DNA from: Schizophyllum amplum
Taxonomy: Eukaryota; Basidiomycota; Agaricomycetes; Agaricales; Schizophyllaceae
Direction: 5' to 3'
DNA: 31,654 bases
Assembly (NCBI GenBank): GCA_007026445.1
Contig: VDMD01000217.1
Coordinates: 1 to 31,654, forward strand
Shown in pieces: positions 19,215 through 29,743 of this stretch; positions within the stretch are counted from its first letter, which is position 1, and the number at the start of each line of letters is the position of its first letter. A model generated the notes under the pieces. That model was not told where the DNA came from, ran no database searches, and was given only the letters and a program-made list of their open reading frames with translations. The position numbers and the translations under genes are program-made.

Positions 19215-19884
19215 CATTCAGAAGTATACTACTACTGGATTGCACTTGTATTGTAGATACAATAATCAATACATGAAGGGGGCAATGAGAAGGTGGGTAT
19301 GTGGATATGTGGTACAAGGGCAATACAAGGGTGCAGGTGTAAGTGTGTAAGAGGCAATGCAGGAGCCACACAAGGTGGGGCCTGTGAGCCGTGAGAGGTG
19401 GTGCATAGGGCGTGAGAGGCGGTGCATAGGGCGTGAGATATATGTTGGGCAGAGCCTGAAAGCCCCAAGAGCCAGGTTGCAGTGTGCGGGAGGCAACAGT
19501 TGAGAATTGCAAAAGACGGCATACGGGGCGAGGGAGGTGGGGCGTAAGATGTATGGAAGGGTACAGAAGGTGGGACGCAACACGGTGTGGGAAGCGCGAG
19601 AGTGATAAGCATGCGAGGCATGGCGTGGGAGGGTGCGGGAGGTGAGGTGCGGGACAGGCGGGGAATGGGAGCCACAAGAGGCAGGGAAGGGGGTGCAGAA
19701 GGGTGCAGGAGGAGGGACACGGGGTGCGGGATGCGAGGGCTGGGAGTTGCGGCAGGCGGGGCATAGGGCATGTGAGGGCGCCAATGCAGCCAGGGCCAAA
19801 ATGCGCTGGCGGCGGGTGGCGAGGCGGACACGCGCAAAGCGCGGGCGAGCTGCAGGCGCGGGCACGCGGTAGTAGGAGTAGGGG
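19215..19884 (+). repeat. purine-rich degenerate GGTGCGGGAGG-type tract
   Basis: The top strand is strongly G-rich, with recurrent words such as ggtgcatagggcgtgaga (twice near 19400-19440), ggtgcgggag, ggcggggcat and gggtgcaggagg. Long minus-strand frames here (up to 235 codons) are Pro/His/Leu low-complexity translations of this skew, not genes. Confidence 0.55.
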
Positions 19885-22240
19885 CAGCTCATGCTGTGCA
19901 GTGATATATAATAGATGCCGAAAGTTTTCATGGCATTAATTGCAATAACCAGCGTAAATTCTCTACTAAACATAACAACGGTTCATTTGCACTGTGGGCC
20001 GGTCTGGCTCGCCAGGAGTCTGCCGGGCAGCCTGCGGCGCAAGACGGCGACTGGCTCGCGCGCGCTGCAGCCTCAGCCGCGTGCGCGCTCGCGCTCGGGC
20101 CTCGGTCCGACGCGTGCCGAGCGCGTCTAGATGATCATGACGCAGCGGCGCGTCGCCGTTGTCGCCGCGTCGCTCGCGCTCGCTGCTGCATGCAGCGTGG
20201 GCTGCGGATATGCTATGTAGACAGAACAATAAAAATTGTATATCTAATGTAGCTATTTAACAAAGGAAAGCCAAAAAAATTTCGCTGGGGAATAGGGGAT
20301 GGGGGATGTGGTGCGCGTTAGGAACGCGACACGTCGACTCGTGGCGGCGAGAGCGCGTTGGGAGCGCAGCGCGTCCGCGCGTTGTGGCGGGGGCGCGTCG
20401 GGAGCGCGACGCATCTGCCCGTTGCGGCGGGGCACGTCGGGGCGTGTCGTGGTGAACGCTCGGTGCGCTGCAGCAGCAGCACGATCTTGTGCATGCCGAG
20501 CGCCAGTGCGCACCAGCCAGAACGTGGTCATACGCGTCAGCACGACGACCGTTGAGGACGAAGCCCCAACCGCGTCGCCGTGGCTGCACGCTCGCCCGAC
20601 CTCCGACGCGACGTGACGCGTCGTCGCGCTATTCTTGATAACCCAGTCCGCATTTAACGTGTCAGGGGGTGCTCAGCCACCACAGTGTGTGGGGGGCTGA
20701 TGAGGTGTGGGGTGGGGCATGGGGAGTAGCCATGGTGAAGAGACGACGGGCTGGCTAAGCCCGATCGCCTTTGTTTGGTACTGTTGTGTCTGAGCTCGCG
20801 CAAGCGCGAGAGGAGGCACGTCGGGCGGGGCGACTTAGGGGGGACCCTCCGCATCTCACTACGGCGGAGGTGACGACGGCGGGTCCTCACTGTGTCGTCT
20901 CGAGCGACGCGCATCCTCGCGCGCTTGCTCGAGTCGCGTGAAAACAGAACAAAAGACATCAGTTCATCATCAGTAAAGAGGGCAAGGAGACGCACCTGAG
21001 ACGGCCTCTGTGTCCAAATACACCTTCGCGCTCTTTGGGGGCGCGCTCGACGCGTCGCGGCGGACAGCGCGACGTGGTTCAGGACAAGGAGAGGCGTGAC
21101 AGTAGCATCACGAACGCGTTCGTTTAGACGCGTTCGGGAAGATGCCGGCGCGTTTGTGGGGCATCGCGGCCCTCCCCTGCTATGATACAAAGGTAGATAG
21201 TGATTATCTGACTTACCATTGAATGATCGGGGCTCTGGATGGGTCTCAGAACCTTGTAATATACTGAATTTAAGTAAGATATTCTGGAAGAGGTTCAAGA
21301 GGTACTCATTGCAAATTTGTATACTATTTCGGCATACATGGGCTAGACAAACTACATAGGTGTCTAGGGGGGACTAAGCAGAACATGCTCCAACTTTGAC
21401 TGAAGCGATACAATGATTTCCCGCCTCAGAAGGCCTCGAAAGGTGCTCGAACAGACCATTGAGAAATGCTTTTGACGAGCATTTGGCCCGTTGACAAACG
21501 TAGCAAAGTTCGGCCCCTTTGCATGGTCAGAATCGCACAGAAATTCATATATCTACTTTATATAGTGTATAATACAGACTCGCGAAGAGCCTATGAGTCT
21601 GCCTTTCCCTCGGCACGAGTCCGAGGCCGTCGAAGGCGACGACGGCGACCTTCGGACTCCGGTCCGAGGCGCCGAGCGTTCGCCATCAACGCTCCTCTGC
21701 CAGCAACCACGACCGCACCGCGGCCGCGGTTGCTGGCCACCTCATTGCTTCTTCATCATCCCCTCAAGAGACACTCCCCCTTGCCTCCCCTCGACTTTTA
21801 CGCGGATTAACGCGCTCGAAAATGCGCGGCGGCGAATATGGCGGCGAGGCGAGCGCGGGAGGCGCTGCCCTCATAGGTGTGTCCCCTACGCATAGCGCTC
21901 GCGTCAGCAACTTACAAAACAGCAGAACACGTACTATAAAGTACGCCAACGCACGCATAACAGAGCGCGCGGGAGAGGGCGCGCGGAAGAGCGCGTGGGG
22001 TGGGCGATGGCACGCTGACCGCAATGCGGCGGCGCTCATTTCCCCCGCGCTCGCTCAGCGAGCAGGCGACGTAGGGGGATACAGAGCGAAGGGAGAGGGG
22101 GCGAGCGGGCACAGCAAGCAGCACAACCAGCAGCGTGCTCGTGCTGCTCGCTCGCCGCTCGATATCGCACGCGGACCCCGCGCGCTGCACCCTCGTCGGC
22201 AACGGCTGGGGCGCAGCGTGGCACATGGCTCCGGCGGGAA
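19885..22240 (+). mobile_element. type B long-inverted-repeat element B2 (right flank truncated)
   Basis: It starts CAGCTCATGCTGTGCAGTG, as B1 does. Left flank 19885-20997; core 20989-21883, 895 bp as in B1. Landmarks: acatgctccaactttgactg at 21383-21402, gtccgaggc and ccttcggac pairing near 21620-21650, and a ccagcaacc/ggttgctgg hairpin at 21700-21736. The right flank is only about 360 bp and is cut by the type A element starting at 22241. It is clearly homologous to B1, with many substitutions and small indels. Confidence 0.65.
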
Positions 22241-25200
22241 CAGCTGAGGCGGTAAGGTCTTTGCAAAGACGTACGACAAGTATCTGACAGGCAGTTGAAA
22301 AGACCTCGAATCACTTATATGCACAGCCACCGGCCCCCGGCGAGCTTCCGGTGGCGGCTCTGGGCCTTGGGCGGCTCGTCAGGCCTTTGCTGGCCTGCCG
22401 CCCGTTCAGGCAGGTGCATGCGGGCTGCCCACCTGGCTTGCCCGGCTCGCTCCCGCGCTCGCCGCCCGCCCGCGTGCCTTTAATGGCCTTCCTGTTTGGG
22501 CGGCGCGGGCCAGGCGCGGGCGGTTGGCGCGCTTGGGGGCGTCACGCGCGCTGCTCCTTGTCACTCATAGGGTATTGTAGGTAGAACAAGTTATTTGATT
22601 CCTAAGTATACACAGGAGCAAAAGAAGACTTAAAAAAAGCACGCGAAAACGCGACGAAAATTTTCCGCCGGTTCGCCGCGCGCTTGCTGGGTGGGCGGGG
22701 GCCGCGCCAGCGTATGGATGTATGAGTGGGGTGGGTAGGTGGGTATGGAGCTAGAAGACCCTCCATCTGGGGAGCTCGTCGTTTGGCGAGCGCGCGCGAT
22801 GTTGCGCGGCGCGCGTGTCGATCGATCGCGCCGGCGGCAGACGATGTGCAGACGGCGCGCAGCCGCTCTGAGATGATGGGGGGTGCGCCAGATGGTGGGG
22901 GAGAGATGTTGAGCCCAAGAAAGGGTGTTCCGTGCGCGATGAGAGGGCGGCGCGGGAGCCGGGTATGAGCGCGGCTGCAGGCGCAATGGCGGGGACGGGT
23001 GGACATGGGTAGCATCGACGTGCGGTGTGGGCGCATACGCACACGCTTCCCGCGACAGGTGAGAAGCCGCGGGTGGTGAGTCGTGCGGGGTGGGGAGCGC
23101 CGTGGGGTGGGTGGCGAGTGGTGCGGACATTGGCGCGTTTGCGGATGCGACGTGCACCCTCACCTACTGAGCTTACCAGCATTGCTGCCGGACATCGCAC
23201 AGTCCTGCCCTACCTCGTGCCAATGCCGCTAGGACGTAGCACGAGCGGCGGGGAGGCGTCAAGAGGCGGGCGAGTGCCCGCCTACAAGACAGGTGAGGGG
23301 AGCGGGGCACGGGTGATGATGGATGCGCGGTGGGGCGTACGCGCTGAAGGGGGCTGTTGAGAGCTGCCGAAGGGAGCCGCTGTAGTGAGGAAGCAACGCG
23401 CGCCGGCGTGAGCAGCTGCAGGGCACGAGAGGCGCTCTGCAGCTGCTTCCTTGCTTCGTTATTAGCATAAATACTGATGCTGAAGTAGCGACACACCAGG
23501 AGGGGACTCCCCAGAGTCCCCCGGCCCCTATCTTGAAAACAGGCCGCCCGTCGAGCCGCTGTTGAGCGGCAGGCGCGTCGCGGATGGCGGCGAGAAGAGA
23601 GCGAAGCGCGTTATGTCACGTCACGAACGCGCTCATTTCGAGCGCGTTCGGGATGAGACGTGGGGTGATTGTCGCGCACCCAGGCCTCAGATGGGTTCGA
23701 TATTCTGTAGATCTATGCTGTCGTGTGTCTCCCGTTTCCCCATGGTGCTAGTTTGAAGCCACAAGGTCAAGAACATACTGAAATACCACTGTGCTAGCCA
23801 GAGATAACACTCTGAACTTACTGTTTAGTTTAATCTGATTCATCTGAGAGAATTGAGGCCCTATATGAGCCTGTATATAGTAAAGCAAGAGTATCTACAC
23901 ATGTCCCAGCTTTGACTGTAGCTGAGCTATCAAAAAGGAGCTGAGAATGACCTGGTCTACACTATAAGAAACAGTGCAATCTGAGGAAACCTCGAGCAGA
24001 ACTTTGGAGATATAAACTGGTGTGTTTGAGATCAATGCCTGTTCTCTCTCCGGAAATCTAAATATACAACAGCACTCTACAATATACAGGCTTAACAATC
24101 GTGTCGGAAGCTGTCCGAAACGGCGCCGCGGTCGTCGAGCGCGTCGGCGGCGAGCCTCGGAGGCCGGACCGGAACACCGAATACGCGCGAACAACGACAT
24201 CTCTTCCGCATCCACAACCACCGCGGCCGCCCAGCGGCTCTCGCCACCCTCCTTCATGTACTAAACGCATACGCAAACAAAGACACAAACTCAAGTACAC
24301 TAGCTTGCAACAACTGGAGCTACAATATGCGGCAGGGAGGAGGAGCGCGGGAGGCGGGCTGCGCGCCTGCTCCCGCGCTGCAGGTGCGTGTGGATGGTCT
24401 AGCGTGCGTCTCGTATTTGCTAAGACGTTCTCAGGACGCAATAAACGTCTGCTTCAAGGCTAGGAATAGCGATGTGCAGGCGAGCGTCGGCGTCAACGCC
24501 TGCCGACACCCCGCCTGCCTGCAAATGAGGGCACAGTCGGCACGTTTGAAGTGCACGACGCGCCTTGAGCGTCTTACCACCCACACAGGCCACGCAACAT
24601 GCCAACCCCCTCCCCCTTCCATTGCCCTCGCACGCACGCACACACGTCGGGGGAAAGCCGTTTGAGCACCCATTGCACCGGGAATTCGCGGCTTTCCCCT
24701 AGGCAAGCGTGCGTGTGGGAGGCGCTCTGCCGGCACTCGAACACGCGCACACAAGCAACGTCAGCCATTCGCGCGCTCAGGCGAACCTCCAACGCCCCCT
24801 ACGCCTCTCCCACGCTTCCCGCGCCGTCCTCTGGGCACGCTGAGCAGGCGTCACTGTGCAGCCCGCCTGCGCTATATGCGTCGACGGGTGCAGTGTGGGA
24901 ACGCAGCACACCTATCTCCCTGCTTGTCGGCAGCGGTGGACGTGGGTGCGCGGCAATCCCGGGCGGGGCGCACGTGCGCGCCGGAGACCCAGTTCCAGGC
25001 CCCTATGGCACTCAACCAAGGTCTCACTGACCTTCCCGATACCCTTCCACCTACCCAGACCTGCACGCCCGCACGCGTATCCCAGCGCGTACGGGCAACG
25101 CAGCAGCGAAAATTTTTCGTCATGTCTTTTTCATGTATCCCCCCCCACCCCTTCACACTTACATATGCTTCTATATGTATATTTCATTCTATATACATGT

Positions 25201-25277
25201 TCTCATTGATCCTCATCTGGCGAGGGGCAGCAACAGCAGTGACGACGCGTGCAGGCGCAGGCGCGGCGCCCCCGAGC
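22241..25277 (+). mobile_element. type A long-inverted-repeat element M (most complete A copy)
   Basis: It starts CAGCTGAGGCGGTAAGG. Left flank 22241-23498; core 23490-24390 (901 bp) from gacacacca to aggtgcgtg; right flank 24391-25277, which resembles the left flank inverted. For example, gcgaaaatttttcgtca near 25105 corresponds to the complement of gacgaaaattttccgcc near 22656. It is clearly diverged from copies L and R, which are nearly identical to each other. The right flank is cut by copy R at 25278. Open frames here lack protein motifs. Confidence 0.6.
24650..24699 (-). repeat. hairpin with conserved loop, copy 3
   Basis: Perfect 11 bp arms ggggaaagccg (24650-24660) and cggctttcccc (24689-24699) around a 28 nt loop (24661-24688). 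On the minus strand the loop contains cgaattcccggtgcaatggg then tgctcaaa, matching the loops at 6719-6745 and 12151-12176. Beyond the arms, cgcacgcacaca and its partner tgcgtgtggg extend the pairing weakly. Confidence 0.65.
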
Positions 25278-27000
25278 CAGCTGAGGCGGTAAGGTATTTG
25301 CAAAGACGTACGACAATTGTCTGACAGGCAGTTGAAAATACCTCGTATCACTTATATGCACAGCCACAGGCCCCCGGCGGCCTTCCGGTGGCGGCTCCGG
25401 GCCTCGGGCGGCTCGCCGGGCCATTGCTGGCTTGCCGCCCGTTTGGGCAGGTGCACGGGGGCTGCTCACCCGGCTCGCCCGGCTCACTCTTGCGCTGCCG
25501 CCGGGCCACGTGCCTTTCCTTTTGGGCAGCACGGGCAGTCGCCGCGCTTGGGGGCGTCGCGCGCGCGCGCTGCTGCTGCTGCCGCTGCTTGTTCCCAAAG
25601 GGTGTTGTAGATATAATAAAAATGTACATTTAAAGTATATAAGGGCGAGAATTACGAGAAAAAAACCGCGCAAAGATGCGACGAAAAAATTTCGCCGGCG
25701 CGTGGCGTGCTTGCTGCATAAGCGGATGGGGCTGCGGAAGCGGGCGTGGGCGTGGGTGGGTATGGGATGCGAATGAGTGCCAACAAGCGCTCCAGCTGTG
25801 GAAGGCTCGCACAGGACGCGGGCGTGGCGCGGGCGTGGCGCGGGAGGTGCGCGTGGAGCGGGCGCAATCAGGGCGCGATGGTGGGGAACCGACGTCGGCG
25901 CGCAGCGTGTCTGAAAGCCGGAGTTGACGTCTTGCAGTGCCGGGCAGCGCACACCGGGCAGCGGAGGCGAAAGGGAGGGCGAAGGGAGGGGATGGGCGGC
26001 GTGTGCTGGGTCTCCGATCGCGTTGCGTGCCCCCGCTTACAGAGGGCCCCGGCATCAATGCCAGGCATCACGTAGCCCTCCCCTACCCACGCCAATGCCG
26101 TTAAAGCAAAGCGCGGGCCGCCGGAAGACGTCAGGAGGCGGTCTAAGACCCGCCTACAAGACAGGGGAGGGGGGCGTGAACACGGACGCGCGAGATGGCG
26201 GGAGCGCGGGCGGTACGCGCGTAGCCGCGGGGGGTGTTGGTGTGTGTGCGTAGCCACCGCGCGGGAGCGTCGCAGACGCGCGAAGAGCTGCAGGGCACTC
26301 TAGAGCACCCTGCAGCTATTGTATCTACGTTGTAATCAGCTGTCAATGTACGATATTATTGGAGACGCACCTGGAGGGGACTCTCCAGAGTCCCCTGTCC
26401 CCTAACCTAAAGAAGGTGTGCCCATCGAGCCGCTATTGCGTGGCGGGCGCGTCGCGGATGGCGGCGAGAAGAGAGGGAAGCGCGTTACGTCACGTCACGA
26501 ACGCGCTCATTTCCAGCGCGTTCGGGACGAGACGCGGCACGATTGTCGTCCACCCAGGCCTCAGATGGATTCGATTCTCTGTAGATATGCGCTATTGTAT
26601 ACTATGAACTGCCCTCCAATGCTACTGTAAGGCCACAAGGTCAAGAACATACTAAAGTACCATTCTGCTAGCCTGATATGACTGTCTGAACTCATTGTTT
26701 ACTTCAATCTGACTCATTTGAGGGAATTGAGGTCATAAAACAGCCTCTATATGGTACATAGGAAGTACATACACATGCTCCAACTTTGACTGTAGCTGAG
26801 CTAACAAATGGCAGCTCAGAATTGCCAGGTCTATAGCTTAAGAAACAGTGAAATCTCCAGCAAGCTTGAGCAGAACTTTGAGTGAATAAAATTGCATATA
26901 TGACCTCAATTCCTGTTATCTCTTCCGAATTCTTGATATTCAAGTGATATCTACAGGCTACAAGCGTCGGAATTAATTTGGAAGCCGTCCGAAACGTCGC
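25278..27000 (+). mobile_element. type A long-inverted-repeat element, half copy R
   Basis: Inverted, nearly identical partner of 3344-5066 (1723 bp each). It starts CAGCTGAGGCGG, has flank 25278-26372, GACGCACCT at 26364-26372, and 637 bp of core, then stops at 27000 where a type B start (CAGCTCATGCTG) takes over. acatgctccaactttgactg is at 26774-26793. Since L and R contain the same half, they are two copies in opposite orientation and not the two ends of one element. Confidence 0.8.
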
Positions 27001-28186
27001 AGCTCATGCTGTACCGTGATATATATTAATGACCGGAAATTTTCAGTGCTCGAATTGCATTGTTGGGTGGAAGACTCCGCGGTATGTTTCCGACGGCTCG
27101 GTTGGCCTTCGGGGCACGCGGGCTGGCCCGGGCACTCGGGCAGGCCTCCGGGTCGCCCATGGGGGACCGGCTCGCGCGCGCTCGCATCAGACGCGTGAGC
27201 AGCGCCACTCAGTCGCCTCGCCCGGATCCGGCTCCGACACGTGCCGGGCCTAGATGACGCGCCACGTCGCCGTCGCTGGCGCTGGCGCGAGCGCGCTCGC
27301 CGCCACACGCGGCGTCGAGCGTTGTATCCGTCAAATAAAAATAAAAACCGAATATATTGGCCCCAGTAGGAGGCCCAGTATAACCGAAAATTTAAAGTAA
27401 AAGTAGGCAAAGCGAGCAGCGTACGCGTGCGCGCGTACGCTGCTCGCCCGGGCTGTACCGTGCTTGAGGTTAAAGGGGGCGACTACGCTGGCGACACCTA
27501 CAACGCGCTGTCGGCGCAGCACAACACACGAGCACGAGCGTGGCGCGACGGGTGATCGGACGCACGCGCGGACGCGACACGGACCCGCCGGCACTGTTGT
27601 CGATTGGCTCGTGTGTCCCCAAGGCGCGTAGTCGACGCCTGCCATGCGATAGCACCGGCAGAGCGTCATTATACGCGCCGGGGACGCGCGAATGGCAGTG
27701 GAGGGGATTGTGGTGGGGCGCGCGAGGGCCCGCCACGTGTGCTAACTCCGCTCTTGAGGTGCAGAGCCGCCGTCTGTGGCGTGAGCGTGAGGGGCGGATA
27801 TGGAGGCGCGTGGGGGAGCGCGAGAGGGGGAAGTGGGGCAGCTATGGTGGAAGAGCGAAGGGCTGGCGAGGCCCAATCGCTTTGTTTGGCGTTGTTGTGC
27901 CTGAACTCGCGCAGGCGCGCAAGGGCGCGCGGCACCCAGAGCGACTCAGAGCAGACCCTCCATGTCTCACTACGGCGGAGGTGACAGTGGCGGGTCTGTG
28001 CTGTGTCGTCCCGGGCGACGCGCGTCCTCGCGCGCTCACTCGGTCTAGGTGAAAAGCAGAGGACGATGTTAGTTTAAATGATAAAGAAAAGCGTCATGTG
28101 ACGCACCTAGCAGGGCCTCCGTGCCCGAGTATCCATCTGCGCTATTCGGGGGCGCATTCGGTGCGTCGTCAGCTTCGGCGGCCAGA
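27000..28186 (+). mobile_element. type B long-inverted-repeat element B3 (flank only)
   Basis: It starts CAGCTCATGCTGTACCGTG and follows the B1/B2 flank with gaps, including the conserved block near 27850-28050 (gggctggcgaggcccaatcg; tctcactacggcggaggtga). GACGCACCT lies at 28100-28108, and homology to the core stops near 28186. It is the most diverged B copy. Confidence 0.6.
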
Positions 28187-28237
28187 CAGAGCCACTTTAG
28201 CTACCACTTTCCTCACACTTTCTGGGGCTAACTGGCC

Positions 28238-29168
28238 TCTTCCACAGACATTAGACATGTCTATAGCCTATATTAGACATGTCTTATGAATACATCAGAC
28301 AGTTTTGGGTGCAATTCTTTACAGTCCTATCTGTAGTTTATATCACTTTTCCTATTATTTTGACTAGCAATTTTTTGATCTTCTCTATTAATGATGTTTC
28401 TTATATGATGGTGTGATCATGCAGACATGTCTGTTTGATTATGGAATCGCCAGACATGTCTGTAACCAGGTGTCTCTGTACGGCTAGTGATGTCTGTACA
28501 GCAAGTAATGTCTGCCCCTAGAACTGTCCGACATGCAGAAATGTCTGGCGCACATCCATGTCTGCATGTCAGAAACATCTGCGTAGTAGACACATCTGGT
28601 GTATATCTATGATTAACCAAGTAATAAATGTATCTGATAAATGTATCTCTTATTCTCCTAACATGATGCCTGCCTCCCATGACAGACATATCTGTATATG
28701 AAGCATAAATATCCAAGTCATCAGACCTTTCTGGCTACATAGACAAGTCTGCGCTCCAGACACCTCTGTGTGACATACTTGTCTATGCAGCCAGAAAGGT
28801 CTGCCAGCAGCAACCTCTGTTACATAGAGATATCTGTGCGCACAGACATTTCTCCTCATGAGAATCAACTGCTCAACAGACATTTCTAATACATCGTAGG
28901 GTCTGCCCACAGAGATGTCTACCAATCAGATATACCAGCCAGCCAGATATGTCTGGGCATGTGTCTGCTGATCAGATATGTCTGCGCTGCAGAAATAGCT
29001 GCGCACCAGATACATCTATTGAGCAGATATTTCACTGTGAATGACATGTCTGCGTCTGCAGACGTATCTGCAATTCAGACACTTCTATGTCGCTGTAGGG
29101 TCTGCCAGAACTGTCGGTATAACAGAAGTGTCTCGGAGACAGATATATCGGCTCGCCCGAAATGTCTG
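28238..29168. repeat. array built on the palindrome AGACATGTCT
   Basis: Exact palindromes occur at 28253-28262, 28275-28284, 28423-28432 and 28452-28461, and dozens of one- or two-base variants (cagatatgtctg, cagacatttct, cagacacatctg, catgtctgc) follow every 15-35 bp. The spacers are apparently unique. A gap free of the motif lies at about 28300-28410. No genes; open frames within are translations of the word. Confidence 0.85.
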
Positions 29169-29743
29169 ACCTCCTATCCTATAGAATAATCTTGATCCTT
29201 CGTCTTTGCCTGTTCACATTAGCAGTCAGCGGCTAAATTAGGAAGACAAGTCGCTCACACTGTTCTGTTACTAGCTCCAAATGTAGGGTAGCTCTAAGAC
29301 GCTCTAACTGTGCTACTGGCCTTATAGAGTGACACTCTATAGTACGCAGTATTTTACATGTAATAATGGCAATGATGCCCAGCATCATTACCACATATTT
29401 ATCGCAACAGAGGTACTCTTACTACAGAGAAGTACTACGTTACGCCTATTCAAGAAAGCAGAATATAGTTCAGTATTTGAAAGTAAATAAATAAGAGAGA
29501 TGATGGTGATGGGAGGGTGGGGGGAGGGGACGTATCAAGAAAGTATCAAACAAGAGGGGGGGGGGGAGCAGATATACGAGGTGAAAAAGTTCAAACGGCG
29601 GCGGCGGGCACAGGAGATATACAGTATACAAAAAAAAAGTTCAAGAAAGCACAGCGGCGGCAGCGGCATGCAAGACCGGGCGATGTCCAAGACGCGACAC
29701 GGGAGAGGCAGCCACAAACAGTCCGACAGGCCGCTGGACGCGC
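29169..29743 (+). other. intergenic region downstream of the right-edge gene
   Basis: AT-rich to 29490, then purine-rich with G runs (29516-29527, 29558-29567) and an A run (29630-29638). It should hold the 3' untranslated region and terminator of the minus-strand gene ending at 29744, but I cannot point to a certain signal. Confidence 0.5.

Noticed and set aside
19266..19973. Minus-strand frames of 187-235 codons
   Set aside because: They translate a purine/pyrimidine-skewed degenerate repeat into Pro/His/Leu runs and cross into a type B element.
3344..27000. One 23.7 kb transposon with 1.7 kb terminal inverted repeats
   Set aside because: Both arms contain the same half of a repeat family that also occurs at 22241. 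One arm is cut by an LTR and the other by a type B start, and no target duplication is seen.
28238..29168. CRISPR array
   Set aside because: The context is eukaryotic, the repeated word is only about 10 bp and degenerate, spacer lengths vary, and no cas gene is nearby.
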